Part shown: in pieces, positions 54,222-62,644 of the stretch
How positions within the stretch are numbered: position 1 is the first letter of the stretch
Layout: the number at the start of each line of letters is the position of its first letter
From: Spirochaetaceae bacterium
GTDB taxonomy: Bacteria > Spirochaetota > Spirochaetia > Treponematales > Breznakiellaceae
DNA length: 64,000 nt
Assembly: GCA_031278215.1 (NCBI GenBank)
Contig: JAITKV010000029.1
Span: forward strand, 1 to 64,000
Direction: 5' to 3'
The notes under the pieces: generated by a model
Databases searched by the model: none
Seen by the model: the letters and a program-made list of their open reading frames with translations, nothing else
What the model was told of the DNA's origin: nothing
Translations under genes and position numbers: made by a program

Positions 54222-55271
54222 GTGAACCGGGCCCTTATCGCCATGTCCGGCGGAGTGGACAGCGCCGCGGCCGCGGCCCTTATGCTGGACCAGGGCTATA
54301 ACTGCGTCGGGGCCACCATGAAGCTTATTGCCGGCGGCGGAAGCAAATGCTGTTCCCTGGAAGACATTAACGACGCCCGTACGGCGGCCTGGAAACTCGG
54401 CATTCCCCATTATGTGCTTAACTATACCAAAGACTTTGCCCGGTTTGTAATCGAACCCTTTATCGCCGCCTACGAAAACGGGGAAACCCCCAACCCCTGC
54501 ATTGAATGTAACCGCCACCTTAAATTCCGCCTGCTGCTCCGCCGGGCCCGGGAACTGGAGGCAAAGGTTCTGGTTACCGGCCACTATGCCCGGATTGAAG
54601 AACAGGCCGGGCGGCGGCTTCTACGGAAGGGTCTGGACCCCCGCAAGGACCAAAGCTACGTGCTTTACATGATGAGCCAGGAAGAGCTGGCCCTTACCCG
54701 TTTTCCGCTGGGGGGAATGACCAAGGGGGAAGTCCGAAAATTCGCGGAAAAGCGGGGCCTTGCCAACGCGGGAAAGCGGGAAAGCCAGGACATCTGCTTT
54801 GTTCCCGGCGGGGACTACGGCGCCTTTATGGAAGCCTATACGGGAAAACGCTACGCCCCCGGGGACATTACCGACGAAGGGGGCAGGGTTCTGGGCCGCC
54901 ACCGGGGCCTGGTCCGGTATACCCTGGGGCAGCGCCGGGGCCTGGGGGCGCCCTGCAACGAACCGGTGTACGTAACGGCAAAAAACAGGGAAACCAACAC
55001 CCTGGTGGTGGGGCCGGAACCGGTCCTCTATTCAAAATGCCTTAGCGCGGACCGGATAAACCTTATCGCCTGCCCGTCCATACCCCGCCCCCTCCGGCTT
55101 AAGGTAAAAACCCGGTACCTTCAGGCCGAACAATGGGCGCTGGTGGAACAGACCGGCCCCGACGCGGTCCACGTGGAATTCGAGGAAGCCCAGCGGGCCA
55201 TTACCCCCGGCCAGGCCGCGGTATTTTATGACGGCGACATTGTGGCCGGCGGCGGAACAATACGGGCTTAA
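54222..55271 (+). CDS. mnmA: tRNA-uridine 2-sulfurtransferase MnmA
   Basis: A 349-residue PP-loop enzyme making 2-thiouridine at position 34 of Lys, Glu and Gln tRNAs. The ATP loop is SGGVDS (near residue 8-13), the first catalytic Cys is in NPCIECNRHLKF, KDQSYVLYMM and ESQDICFVP follow, and the C-terminal part has the RNA-contacting beta-barrel. The start is GTG at 54222, with a weak upstream site. It complements TcdA and TtcA as the third tRNA-modification gene in this window. Confidence 0.95.
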   Translation: MNRALIAMSGGVDSAAAAALMLDQGYNCVGATMKLIAGGGSKCCSLEDINDARTAAWKLGIPHYVLNYTKDFARFVIEPFIAAYENGETPNPCIECNRHLKFRLLLRRARELEAKVLVTGHYARIEEQAGRRLLRKGLDPRKDQSYVLYMMSQEELALTRFPLGGMTKGEVRKFAEKRGLANAGKRESQDICFVPGGDYGAFMEAYTGKRYAPGDITDEGGRVLGRHRGLVRYTLGQRRGLGAPCNEPVYVTAKNRETNTLVVGPEPVLYSKCLSADRINLIACPSIPRPLRLKVKTRYLQAEQWALVEQTGPDAVHVEFEEAQRAITPGQAAVFYDGDIVAGGGTIRA

Positions 55272-55281
55272 AGCGCGGGGC

Positions 55282-56100
55282 TTAACCCAGAAGCATTTTG
55301 TCGTTGGCCAGTTCCTTTTTTTTAATATCCCTAAACCGCTGAATAATATCCTGGGGGCTTAGTTTTGATTTTTCGGCCTGGTTAATATCCAGAATAATTT
55401 CCCCGCCGTCCATCATCAAAAGACGGTTTCCGGTTTCCAAAGCGTCCTTCATATTGTGGGTTATCATCATTACCGTAAGTTTGTACTCCTCCGCAAAGCG
55501 CAGGGTAAGCTGCATCACCAGTTCGGCGTTCCGGGGGTCCAGGGCCGCGGTATGTTCGTCCAGGAGCAGCAGATTCGGGCGGCTTAGGACCGTCATAAGC
55601 AGGGTCAGGGCCTGCCGCTGGCCGCCGGAAAAAAGCTCCACATTATCTTCCAGCCGGTTTTCCAGGCCCATCCCCAGGACGGCGAGCTCCGAGCGAAAGT
55701 ATTCCCGCATCTGCCGGGTCAGGCTTATCCGCAGGGCCCGGTATCCTTTTTTATAGCAGACCATCATATTGTCCGCCAGGGTCATACGGCCCGCGGTGCC
55801 CAGCAGGGGGTTCTGGAAAATCCGGCCGATGTACCGGGCCCGCCGGTATTCCGGTTCCCGGGTAATTTCCCATTCCCCGGGCCCGGAGGCCCCGGCGCCG
55901 GGGCGGATAAAGATCCGTCCCAAGCTTAGGGGGCAGGTTCCGGCCACGGCGTTGTACAAACTTGTTTTTCCCGCGCCGTTGGACCCGATGATGGTAATAA
56001 AATCGCCGTTTTTTACCGTAAGGTTTATATTTTTAAGGGCTTCGTTTTCGTCCGGGGTTCCCAGGCCGAATATTACGGATACGCCGTCAAGCCGGATCAC
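55282..56100 (-). CDS. ABC transporter ATP-binding protein
   Basis: A 272-residue ABC ATPase. Walker A is GSNGAGKTS, the signature is LFSGGQRQAL, and Walker B is NLLLLDEHTAALD, followed by the H-loop TVMMITHNM. It would power the importer with the permease and substrate-binding protein encoded upstream. GTG start at 56100 overlaps the permease stop (GTGA). Confidence 0.93.
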   Translation of the reverse strand: MIRLDGVSVIFGLGTPDENEALKNINLTVKNGDFITIIGSNGAGKTSLYNAVAGTCPLSLGRIFIRPGAGASGPGEWEITREPEYRRARYIGRIFQNPLLGTAGRMTLADNMMVCYKKGYRALRISLTRQMREYFRSELAVLGMGLENRLEDNVELFSGGQRQALTLLMTVLSRPNLLLLDEHTAALDPRNAELVMQLTLRFAEEYKLTVMMITHNMKDALETGNRLLMMDGGEIILDINQAEKSKLSPQDIIQRFRDIKKKELANDKMLLG

Positions 56101-57005
56101 GGACTTTCCCTCCGGGATTTCCGCCGCCGGGGGACAAAGAGCCGGTTTTTAGAAGCCAGGATGCAAAAAATGATAAGCAGGCCGGTGATCAGCTTAAAAT
56201 CGTTGGGGGTCATGTTAATATGGTACCCGTAATCCCGGGCAAAATACATAAGGCCCCGGTAAATTATGGAACCGGCAAGCACCCGCAGGGTCTGAAGGCT
56301 TATTTTATTGGAGTGAATAATCAGTTCCCCCAGCATCAGGGAGGCCAGCCCCGAAACGATGATCCCCGTGCCCAGGCCCACGTCTGCAAAGCCCTGGTAT
56401 AGGGCGCAGAGGGCCCCGGCCACCGCCACCAGGCCGTTGGCCAGGCAAATTCCGCTTATCTTAATGATGTCGGGGTTCATTCCCTGGGAGATTACCAACT
56501 GGGGATTTGCCCCCAGGGCGCCCATGGTAAGGCCGTAGTCGGTATGAAAAAAAATATCCAGGGCGAGTTTTATCAGCAGCGTAATAAGGGCGCAAAAGAT
56601 CACCACCCCCCAAAGGCCCCCCAGGGTTTGACCGGTAAAATCGGTGATCCGGGTAAAGAGGGTTGTAACCCGGAGCAGGGACATATTCGCCCTGTTGGAC
56701 ATGATCCGCAGGTTAATCGAATACAGCATGGTCATGGTAAGGATCCCCGAAAGGAGATCCGGCACCTTAAGCCGGGTGTGGATAAGGGAGGTAATAAGCC
56801 CCGCGGAGCAGCCGCTTATAAAGACCAGTAAAAAGCACAGGGGCGCCGGAAAACCCCGGAGCAGAGTTACCACCATTACCGCCGAGCCCATGGGGAAGGA
56901 TCCGTCCACGGTCATGTCGGCGAAATTCAGCACCCGGAAGGTGATAAACACCCCCAGCACCATGATGCCGTAGACGAGCCCTTCTATAAAGATCCCTTCG
57001 ATCAC
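56097..57005 (-). CDS. ABC transporter permease (BPD_transp_2 type)
   Basis: A 302-residue permease with about eight to nine hydrophobic segments, starting IEGIFIEGLVYGIMVLGVFITFRVLNFADMTVDG, the family's N-terminal signature. A cluster of segments ends with LLIIFCILASKNRLFV and a basic tail. It belongs to the branched-chain-amino-acid/sugar/tryptophan-type permease family. GTG start at 57005. It overlaps the ATPase gene and lies 36 nt downstream of the substrate-binding gene. Confidence 0.92.
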   Translation of the reverse strand: MIEGIFIEGLVYGIMVLGVFITFRVLNFADMTVDGSFPMGSAVMVVTLLRGFPAPLCFLLVFISGCSAGLITSLIHTRLKVPDLLSGILTMTMLYSINLRIMSNRANMSLLRVTTLFTRITDFTGQTLGGLWGVVIFCALITLLIKLALDIFFHTDYGLTMGALGANPQLVISQGMNPDIIKISGICLANGLVAVAGALCALYQGFADVGLGTGIIVSGLASLMLGELIIHSNKISLQTLRVLAGSIIYRGLMYFARDYGYHINMTPNDFKLITGLLIIFCILASKNRLFVPRRRKSRRESP

Positions 57006-57041
57006 CTAAGACGTCCTTGATTGGAAGGCGCGGTCCGGACC

Positions 57042-58040
57042 TTACTGCATCTGGATCAGCGCGCCTTCCTGGAAGATATAATTGGCCTGGCTTAGGTATT
57101 CTTCCGGAATGGTAATGCCGCAGTTTGCCGCCGCGTCCAAATCAAAGAGCAGATCCGATTCGGAAGGATCGGTAAGGAATTTTACCGGAATATCCGCGGG
57201 GTTTTTCCCCTCCAGAACATCCGCCACTATATTCCCCGTGGCAAGCCCCGCCTTGTAGTAGTTGAACCCGCTGGCAATAAGGCAGCCCCCGTTCATCGCG
57301 CCGGTAACATCCCCGGAAAAAATGGGCTTCTTTGCCCTTTGGAAGACCTGTATCAGCGCCGGCAGGGCCGAAAACACCGTATTATCCGTGGTAAGGTATA
57401 TGCCCTCTACCCGGTTAACGACAGCCTGGGCCGCGGCCTGAAGTTCCGCGGAACCGGTAATCGCCTGGGTTACCAGGGTAATGCCGTATTTTTTACAACC
57501 CTCTTCCACCAGGGTTAGGGCGGAAAGTGAATTGTCCTCTGAACTGGTATAGATGTATCCCAGGGTTTTAATGCCCGCAATCTTTTGAAACATTCCGATA
57601 TGGTCCACCGTGGGAATGGCGTCGGAAAGCCCCGTAACGTTTCCCTCTCCCCGGTCCAGGGATGTAACCAGCCGGGCCGTTACAGGGTCGGTAACCGCGG
57701 AAAAAATCACCGGCGTATCGGTCATGGCGTTGGCCAGGGCTTCGGCCATGGGCGTGGCAATGCCTACCGCCACCCTTACCCGGTCGCTTTTAAATTTGTT
57801 GGCGATCTGCGCGGCGGTGTTGGGGTCTCCGTTGGCATTTTGCAGGTCGAAGATCGGATTATAACCCCGTAAGATAAGGGCGTCCTGGATGCCGTTTTCG
57901 CACGCGTCCAGGGCCTCGTGCTGAAGATATTTTGCAATTCCGATGTTTATGTCTTCTACAGCCCCCTGCTGCCCCCCATCCCTGTTCGAACAAGCCAGAA
58001 GGCCCAGGGCGCATGCCAGCGCCATACATACCTTTTTCAT
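57042..58040 (-). CDS. ABC transporter substrate-binding lipoprotein (TrpX-like)
   Basis: A 332-residue lipoprotein (Cys17 in GLLACSNRD) of the periplasmic-binding fold family that includes TrpX (ABC_sub_bind). It shows VEDINIGIAKYLQHEALDACENG, TPVIFSAVTDPVTARLV, GNVTGLSDAIP and TLGYIYTSSEDNS. With the permease and ATPase it forms a complete importer; tryptophan or another amino acid is possible but unproven. ATG 58040 follows AAGGAG. The 5' leader is about 133 nt and contains a stable hairpin. Confidence 0.88.
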   Translation of the reverse strand: MKKVCMALACALGLLACSNRDGGQQGAVEDINIGIAKYLQHEALDACENGIQDALILRGYNPIFDLQNANGDPNTAAQIANKFKSDRVRVAVGIATPMAEALANAMTDTPVIFSAVTDPVTARLVTSLDRGEGNVTGLSDAIPTVDHIGMFQKIAGIKTLGYIYTSSEDNSLSALTLVEEGCKKYGITLVTQAITGSAELQAAAQAVVNRVEGIYLTTDNTVFSALPALIQVFQRAKKPIFSGDVTGAMNGGCLIASGFNYYKAGLATGNIVADVLEGKNPADIPVKFLTDPSESDLLFDLDAAANCGITIPEEYLSQANYIFQEGALIQMQ

Positions 58041-58366
58041 AGATTTCTCCTTTTTTGTGTGAAAGTCCGGCAGCCCCGCAGCGGGAAGCTGCGGCCCGCT
58101 CCTCCTTCCTTTGATTTTGCCGCTTTTACCATATCCGTTGTTTTCGTTTCTGTTAGTTTCTGTTAAAAGAAGCATCCACAGCATACTATCGCCCCCGGTT
58201 TTTGTCAATGCCCGGGTTTCCGGGGCCGGTAAGCTGCCGGAAGGCCGCCGGAAGGCCGCCGGGTGATTTTTGCTAAAAAAATCCGGATGCCCTAGTATAT
58301 ATAAAGGGAGCGTATAAGTTCCCGTATAATGGTCTGTGTGCAGACGCTATCTAGGAGACTCTTATT
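58041..58366. other. Leader and promoter region between the importer and the duplicated lipoproteins
   Basis: On the minus strand, the importer has an ideal promoter (see the promoter entry) and a leader with a 7-bp CCGCAGC/GCTGCGG hairpin near 58073-58095. On the plus strand, the upstream region of the first duplicated lipoprotein gene contains GGAAGGCCGCCGG repeats (58238-58260) and AT-rich -10-like sequences. A TATAAT at 58325-58330 lies in it. No other gene is seen. Confidence 0.55.
58180..58208 (-). promoter_or_regulatory. Promoter of the ABC importer
   Basis: On the minus strand, TTGACA (58203-58208) and TATGCT (58180-58185) with exactly 17-nt spacing. Transcription should begin near 58173, giving a leader of about 133 nt before the ATG at 58040. 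Confidence 0.75.
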
Positions 58367-58867
58367 ATGAAAAAAAAATCGTTGCGTAAACAATGTATTC
58401 CGGCGCTGCTTGCCTTGGCAGCATTGGCCGGATGCAAAAACCCCTCTTCGGGCACGGCTTCGGGCACGCCTGCGAGCGCGTCGTTTACTATTACCGGCGC
58501 CCCCGAGGGGCTCTTTTATTCGTTGTCGGTGTTCGACCAGGACGCCACCATCATGTACAATCCCAAAGCCTCCCTTACCCAGTTGACAGGATACCGGGCC
58601 CAGGGGATCGGGGCGGGGAATTCCACCAGCTTTACAATCAAGGTTTCTTCCGAGATCTCCGCGGGAAACTATGTGCTGGTCCTGGGCGTTTCTACGGATA
58701 TGTCAACCGGCAAGATGTACATTACCGGTAATCCGGGGTCTCCGGCAAAGCGTAAAGCAATTCCCGTTACCCCCGGGGGTACTATTGTATACGGCGCCGC
58801 CGGTTTCATCCCCAGCACCGGCGGTTATACAGCCCATGAGATTGTTGACCTTTTTGGCACGCCCTAG
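58367..58867 (+). CDS. Small lipoprotein, duplicate copy 1
   Basis: A 166-residue lipoprotein (Cys23 in ALAGCKN) with a Ser/Gly/Thr-rich linker and a beta-rich domain (ITGAPEGLFYSLSVF, STSFTIKVSSEISAGNYVLVLGVST). It closely resembles the next gene at 59088, including long identical DNA stretches, so they are tandem duplicates. Function is unknown. ATG 58367 follows AGGAGAC. Confidence 0.8.
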   Translation: MKKKSLRKQCIPALLALAALAGCKNPSSGTASGTPASASFTITGAPEGLFYSLSVFDQDATIMYNPKASLTQLTGYRAQGIGAGNSTSFTIKVSSEISAGNYVLVLGVSTDMSTGKMYITGNPGSPAKRKAIPVTPGGTIVYGAAGFIPSTGGYTAHEIVDLFGTP

Positions 58868-59003
58868 CAGTTTGTTGCGCTTCGCGCATAAATCTAAAAT
58901 TTTACCCCGCAAACTGCAAGGAAAACGAAGTTTCCGCGGCGGTCCGGCGGCCCGGCGGCCCGGCCGCCGAGGCTGCCGAGGCTGCCGGGCCGCCGGATGA
59001 TCC

Positions 59004-59032
59004 TTGCTAAAAAAGCCCGGATACCGTAATAT
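59004..59032 (+). promoter_or_regulatory. Possible promoter of duplicate lipoprotein 2
   Basis: TTGCTA at 59004-59009 and TAATAT at 59027-59032, with 17-nt spacing. The equivalent region before copy 1 has the same TTGCTA and a similar -10 region, so the promoter was duplicated with the gene. Confidence 0.45.
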
Positions 59033-59087
59033 AGTAAAGGGACCGTATAAGGGTCTTTGTACAGGCACTATTTAGGAGACTAACATA

Positions 59088-59567
59088 ATGAAAAGAAAAC
59101 CGTTGATTAAACAATGTATCCCGGCGCTGCTTGCCTTGGCGGCATTGGCCGGATGCGGAAACCCTTCTTCGAGCACGCCGAGCACGGAGCTTGTTATTAC
59201 CGGCGCCCCCTCGGGGGCCTATTATTCGTTGTCGGTGTTCGCGGAAAACGCTACTATTAGTAACGATACGAATGGTCTGACCAAATTGGGAGGATACCTT
59301 GCCCAGGGGATCGGGGCGGGGAATTCCACCAGCTTTACAATCAAGGTTTCTCCCGAGATCTCCGCGGGAAACTATGTGCTGGTCCTGGGCGTTTCTAATG
59401 ATATGTCAACCGGCAAGATGTATATTACCGGTACTGATTCGCCGAAAGCGCGTAAAGCAATTGCCGTTACCCCCGGGGGTACTATTGCATACAACACCAC
59501 CGACTTCACAAGCACCCCTTATGAAGCCTCTGTTATTGCTAGTGATTTCGGCACTCCCTCCCCTTAA
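59088..59567 (+). CDS. Small lipoprotein, duplicate copy 2
   Basis: A 159-residue lipoprotein (Cys23 in ALAGCGN) paralogous to copy 1. The segment from AQGIGAGNSTSFTIKV to GKMYITG is almost the same in both, whereas the linker and the C-terminal tail (TSTPYEASVIASDFGTPSP) differ. Homology includes the upstream region from about 58250/58990, so gene and promoter were copied together. Function is unknown; surface exposure is possible. Confidence 0.8.
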   Translation: MKRKPLIKQCIPALLALAALAGCGNPSSSTPSTELVITGAPSGAYYSLSVFAENATISNDTNGLTKLGGYLAQGIGAGNSTSFTIKVSPEISAGNYVLVLGVSNDMSTGKMYITGTDSPKARKAIAVTPGGTIAYNTTDFTSTPYEASVIASDFGTPSP

Positions 59568-59622
59568 GCCCCGGGGGTTTGCCGGCGGAAGGCCCGCGAA
59601 GGGCCCCGCCGCCCCGGCTTAG

Positions 59623-60402
59623 TTAGAAAAAGCGGTACCCCAGGGCCACCCGGAGTTCCGGTCCGTGGGTCAGGCCCGAGATCCGGGGGTTTCCAAAGAG
59701 GGTGGGCCGGGAAATGCCGAAGCGGTTTTCCACATAGTCAATACCTTCCTGTTCCGCGGAAGTTTTAAGCCGAAAGCGGTACACCAGCTCGGCCCGCAGA
59801 AAAAAGGGGCTCTTAATCATAAAATCCAGCCCCGCCCCCGCGTCCACCAAGAACGAATTCCACATGGAAAGGGAGAAGTTCCGGGAACCGTCCAGTTCCG
59901 TCTTTCCATCGGCCCTGGGCTGATCTTTTTCCCCGCGGGGCCTGCGTTTTTCGACCAGGGCAATTTGATACTCGATCCCCAGCAGGGGGTAGATTAAAAG
60001 CCCCCTCCGCAGGGTAAAGGGGTACTTGCCCACCAGGGTAAAGCCCAGCACGGTTTCCGCCCCGGTCCCTTCCAGGGGAATGTCGTTAAAATAGGTACCC
60101 TGCCCAATGCCCCCAAGGGTTTCCCGGTACCGGTTAAGGCCCCGCTGGATTTCCACGGTAAATTCCCCGTAGGTTGCGTCAAAGAAGAGGTAGCCCCCGT
60201 AATTAAACTGATCCATGGACTGCTTCATTTCCAGGTCCGTCGGGCCGAATTTAGTGTTTTCGTCTGCGGTAAGGGTATAGCGGCTAAAAAGCCCCCCCGC
60301 CAAAAAACCGCCGCCGGCGCTTAAGGTAAACTCCGGCAGTTCCCCCATGACGGAAGAAGCCGGCCCCAGGGCCGCTAAAAAAAACAGGATGTATCTCTTC
60401 AA
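59623..60402 (-). CDS. Outer-membrane beta-barrel protein
   Basis: A 259-residue protein with a signal peptide (MKRYILFFLAALGPASSVMG) and alternating hydrophobic strands with turns (FTLSAGGGFLAGGLFSRYTL, YGGYLFFDATYGEFTVEIQRGL, LGFTLVGKYPF, VDAGAGLDFMIKSPFFLRAELVYRF). It ends RVALGYRFF, with the C-terminal Phe required for BAM-dependent insertion. A charged loop (KRRPRGEKDQPRADGKTE) is probably external. No porin family is named with certainty. It ends 55 nt from the convergent lipoprotein duplicate. Confidence 0.82.
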   Translation of the reverse strand: MKRYILFFLAALGPASSVMGELPEFTLSAGGGFLAGGLFSRYTLTADENTKFGPTDLEMKQSMDQFNYGGYLFFDATYGEFTVEIQRGLNRYRETLGGIGQGTYFNDIPLEGTGAETVLGFTLVGKYPFTLRRGLLIYPLLGIEYQIALVEKRRPRGEKDQPRADGKTELDGSRNFSLSMWNSFLVDAGAGLDFMIKSPFFLRAELVYRFRLKTSAEQEGIDYVENRFGISRPTLFGNPRISGLTHGPELRVALGYRFF

Positions 60403-60773
60403 CTTTATTACCTCGCCTTGTAAATTTTTCGTGCAACGCGCTGCATCCGGGGCTTTGGACAGCTCCAGATCCCCATATACTTGATGATAAAGTTTATCGA
60501 CGGAAATTACAATGGAATTGTTCTACAATCCGGCCGGCTGTTGTCGGGGCTGCGTTTAGCCTGCAAGCTGCCGGCAAGACGTTTCGGGGCGGCAGGATGA
60601 TATAAGAGAAAAGAGTTTTACCACGGAGGGTCAACCCAAAAACCGGGACGGTTTAGCCCCCGTTTGATGGTGATTTCTCGTATATTTGCCGGACTGAACA
60701 GCGGCGTATTGTTTTCACGGGCTATATACGGGAGCGCTTTTTCCGGCCCGTTCCGGCGGCGGCCGGTAGGTAC
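60403..60773. other. Gap with no gene
   Basis: No coding sequence, RNA gene or repeat of note is found. It holds GCCGGC-rich fragments and a CCACGGAGG sequence like the one at about 54132. The terminator of the OMP cassette lies at its right edge. Confidence 0.5.
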
Positions 60774-60807
60774 AAAAAAAGCCCGGCCGTCCAGGACCGC
60801 CGGGCTT
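60774..60807 (-). terminator. Rho-independent terminator of the silent OMP cassette
   Basis: On the minus strand, AAGCCCGGC pairs with GCCGGGCTT, followed by seven T (60774-60780). It stands 25 nt after the stop of the left OMP gene. A well-formed terminator behind a start-less gene suggests that the gene is expressed in another DNA configuration. Confidence 0.85.
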
Positions 60808-60831
60808 GTACCGCGTTAGGCGGTTTTTGCT

Positions 60832-61956
60832 TTAGAAGCTCCACACAAAGTCTACATACACCTTCTGGGCAAGAATGGTGGGTGATACACTGTCGCTTGA
60901 AACCTTGCCCCATCCAAGATCATAGGCCGCCACAATCTTGGCGCCTTCCGCTATATTCCAGGTGATGCTGGGCTTGCCGCCGATATATATCAGGGTAACA
61001 TCCTCACCATGCGCTGTTATATCCTCACTGGCGCCGCCGTAGCCGCCGTAGACTTCAAGTTTGGGAACAAAGGTTCCCCCGGCCAGGGCATAGGAGGCCC
61101 AGATGTTCCCCTTAAGACCCAGGTTGAATTCCTTTGAAGTAGCAGGCGAAGGAAGATATCGAGTACCCGCCAACGGGCCGAAGTTGGGCAGGTTAATGAA
61201 CTGCCAGAAGGTGGCGCCCACATCAAGGTCCCCAAGATCGTAGGAAACCACTTCGTCAATGGTAAAGCCCTTGTCTTCCGCATCCAGAGTCTTGCTCCAG
61301 ATTTCCGCCGCCAGGGACAGGTTGGGAATGGCCGAAACTTCTACGCCCGCAAAGATGCTCCTCATAACCAGGTCCGAGGTTCTTCCGCTTATCACCACCT
61401 TAAACAGATCGGGGTAGGCATAGGCCGCGCCGTAGGTAAAGGTGTTGTTAAGAAGGCTGTCCTGTCCGCTGAAGCCGGCCGGGAGCCCGTCATATACCCC
61501 AAAGCCCACATTAAGGCCTTCGATGGGGCGGATCTGTACCAGGCCCCCCAGGCCTTCTCCCACGTCGTCGGCTTCATCGCCGGCGGTGGCCCACGCGCCG
61601 TTGTCTACCACGCCGCCGTAAATGTCGACGATGTTAAATACCGTGGCGCTGACATAGGCGTATTCAGCGTAGATAGAGGGCAATTCCTTTACAGTGTTGG
61701 TTTCGCCGCCCTGGGCCCGCAGCTTAATATGGGCCCCGATGTTGTCGTAGGTAAAGTCGACGTTCAGGTCGGCCCGGGCAAGAGGCACATCCGCATCCTG
61801 GGCATAGGCGCCAAAATCCCAACTCGTTTCAGTATCGGAGCCGGAGACATCGGGATCAAGCGATTCAGCCGTTCCCTGAAGACCGGAATTCAAAGACCCG
61901 GAAATCTTGAGTTCCTGAGCAAATACTCCCCCTGCTACCGCAAGGATCAAAAGAAG
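60832..61956 (-). CDS. Silent outer-membrane protein cassette (no start codon)
   Basis: Encodes 374 residues of a beta-barrel protein, starting inside the signal peptide (LLLILAVAGGVFAQ) and ending YVDFVWSF with the barrel-type terminal Phe. The reading frame is open further upstream but has no ATG, no Shine-Dalgarno and no promoter joined to it; a weak GTG lies in the invertible segment, followed by non-signal sequence. The frame after the junction is intact to the stop and terminator. It is a paralogue of the gene at 62945. Inversion of 61956-62963 would supply the missing ATG and six codons in frame, giving a 380-residue protein. Most differences from the paralogue lie in five short blocks. 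Confidence 0.85.
   Translation of the reverse strand, partial: LLLILAVAGGVFAQELKISGSLNSGLQGTAESLDPDVSGSDTETSWDFGAYAQDADVPLARADLNVDFTYDNIGAHIKLRAQGGETNTVKELPSIYAEYAYVSATVFNIVDIYGGVVDNGAWATAGDEADDVGEGLGGLVQIRPIEGLNVGFGVYDGLPAGFSGQDSLLNNTFTYGAAYAYPDLFKVVISGRTSDLVMRSIFAGVEVSAIPNLSLAAEIWSKTLDAEDKGFTIDEVVSYDLGDLDVGATFWQFINLPNFGPLAGTRYLPSPATSKEFNLGLKGNIWASYALAGGTFVPKLEVYGGYGGASEDITAHGEDVTLIYIGGKPSITWNIAEGAKIVAAYDLGWGKVSSDSVSPTILAQKVYVDFVWSF
61854..61955. repeat. Left inverted repeat of the OMP switch (102 bp)
   Basis: Reverse complement of 62964-63065, identical over 102 bp, ending where the two OMP genes stop being the same. It covers codons for the end of the signal peptide and the first part of the mature protein. 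Immediately outside, at 61956, the sequence differs from the right copy. Confidence 0.93.
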
Positions 61957-62020
61957 GTTTATTTCCGGCGAATTTCCGGGTGTTTTTTCCACCGGATATA
62001 CACATATTTTGCACAGATTA

Positions 62021-62644
62021 TCAACAGCCCTGGGGGGCTGAACACGGCGGATTTTGCAGCCGGGAATTGATGAAAATCCGGACCGTATTCCGGTTGGTTC
62101 CCAGACGGCGGCCAATTTCGGCTTTAGACAGGCCCTGGCTAAGCATGACTTTGATTTCTTCTTCGCGGCCGCTTAGTTTTAGGTGTTTCGATTTGCCGAA
62201 GGGTCTGCCAAGTTTTTGGCCTTCGGCCCGGCGGCGGGCCAGGGCTTCTTTGGTGCGCTGGCTGATAAGATTTCGCTCGATTTCCGCCGAAAGGCCGAAG
62301 GCAAAGGCTAAAACCTTAGATTGGATGTCATTGCCCAGGCGGTAGCCGTCTTTTATGGTCCAAATTTCGGCGCCCATGTTCATACAATGGGAAAGAATCG
62401 ACATAATCATAAAAAGACTGCGTCCAAGCCGGGAAAGTTCAGAGCAAATAATAAGGTCCCCCGGTTTAATGGCGTTTAAAAGGGTCCCCAAAAGGCGTTT
62501 TTCGGGAATTTTTGTTCCGCTGATGGTTTCTTCTATCCATTGGTCGATATAAATGTGGCTGGTTTGGCAAAAATGCCGTATTTCGAAGCGCTGGTTTTCC
62601 ACGGTTTGCTTATCCGTACTTACCCGGATATACCCATAGGTCAT
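62021..62644 (-). CDS. Serine-family DNA invertase (Mpi-like)
   Basis: A 207-residue serine recombinase of the resolvase/invertase family. The catalytic Ser9 lies in YGYIRVSTDKQTVENQRFE; further active-site sequence is CSELSRLGRSLFMIMSIL with arginines, then FAFGLSAEIERNLISQRTKEALARRRAEG (long helix E), and a C-terminal helix-turn-helix (SKAEIGRRLGTNRNTVRIF). Wording of the core closely recalls the Bacteroides fragilis master DNA invertase Mpi, as I remember it. ATG 62644 follows GGAGGACC. It lies inside the segment it probably inverts, like hin or gin, and reads away from the active OMP gene. Confidence 0.93.
   Translation of the reverse strand: MTYGYIRVSTDKQTVENQRFEIRHFCQTSHIYIDQWIEETISGTKIPEKRLLGTLLNAIKPGDLIICSELSRLGRSLFMIMSILSHCMNMGAEIWTIKDGYRLGNDIQSKVLAFAFGLSAEIERNLISQRTKEALARRRAEGQKLGRPFGKSKHLKLSGREEEIKVMLSQGLSKAEIGRRLGTNRNTVRIFINSRLQNPPCSAPQGC

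Noticed and set aside
58041-58173. Leader-peptide attenuator or T-box before the TrpX-like gene
   Set aside because: Only one Trp codon in the in-frame leader and no T-box or terminator/antiterminator pair is visible.
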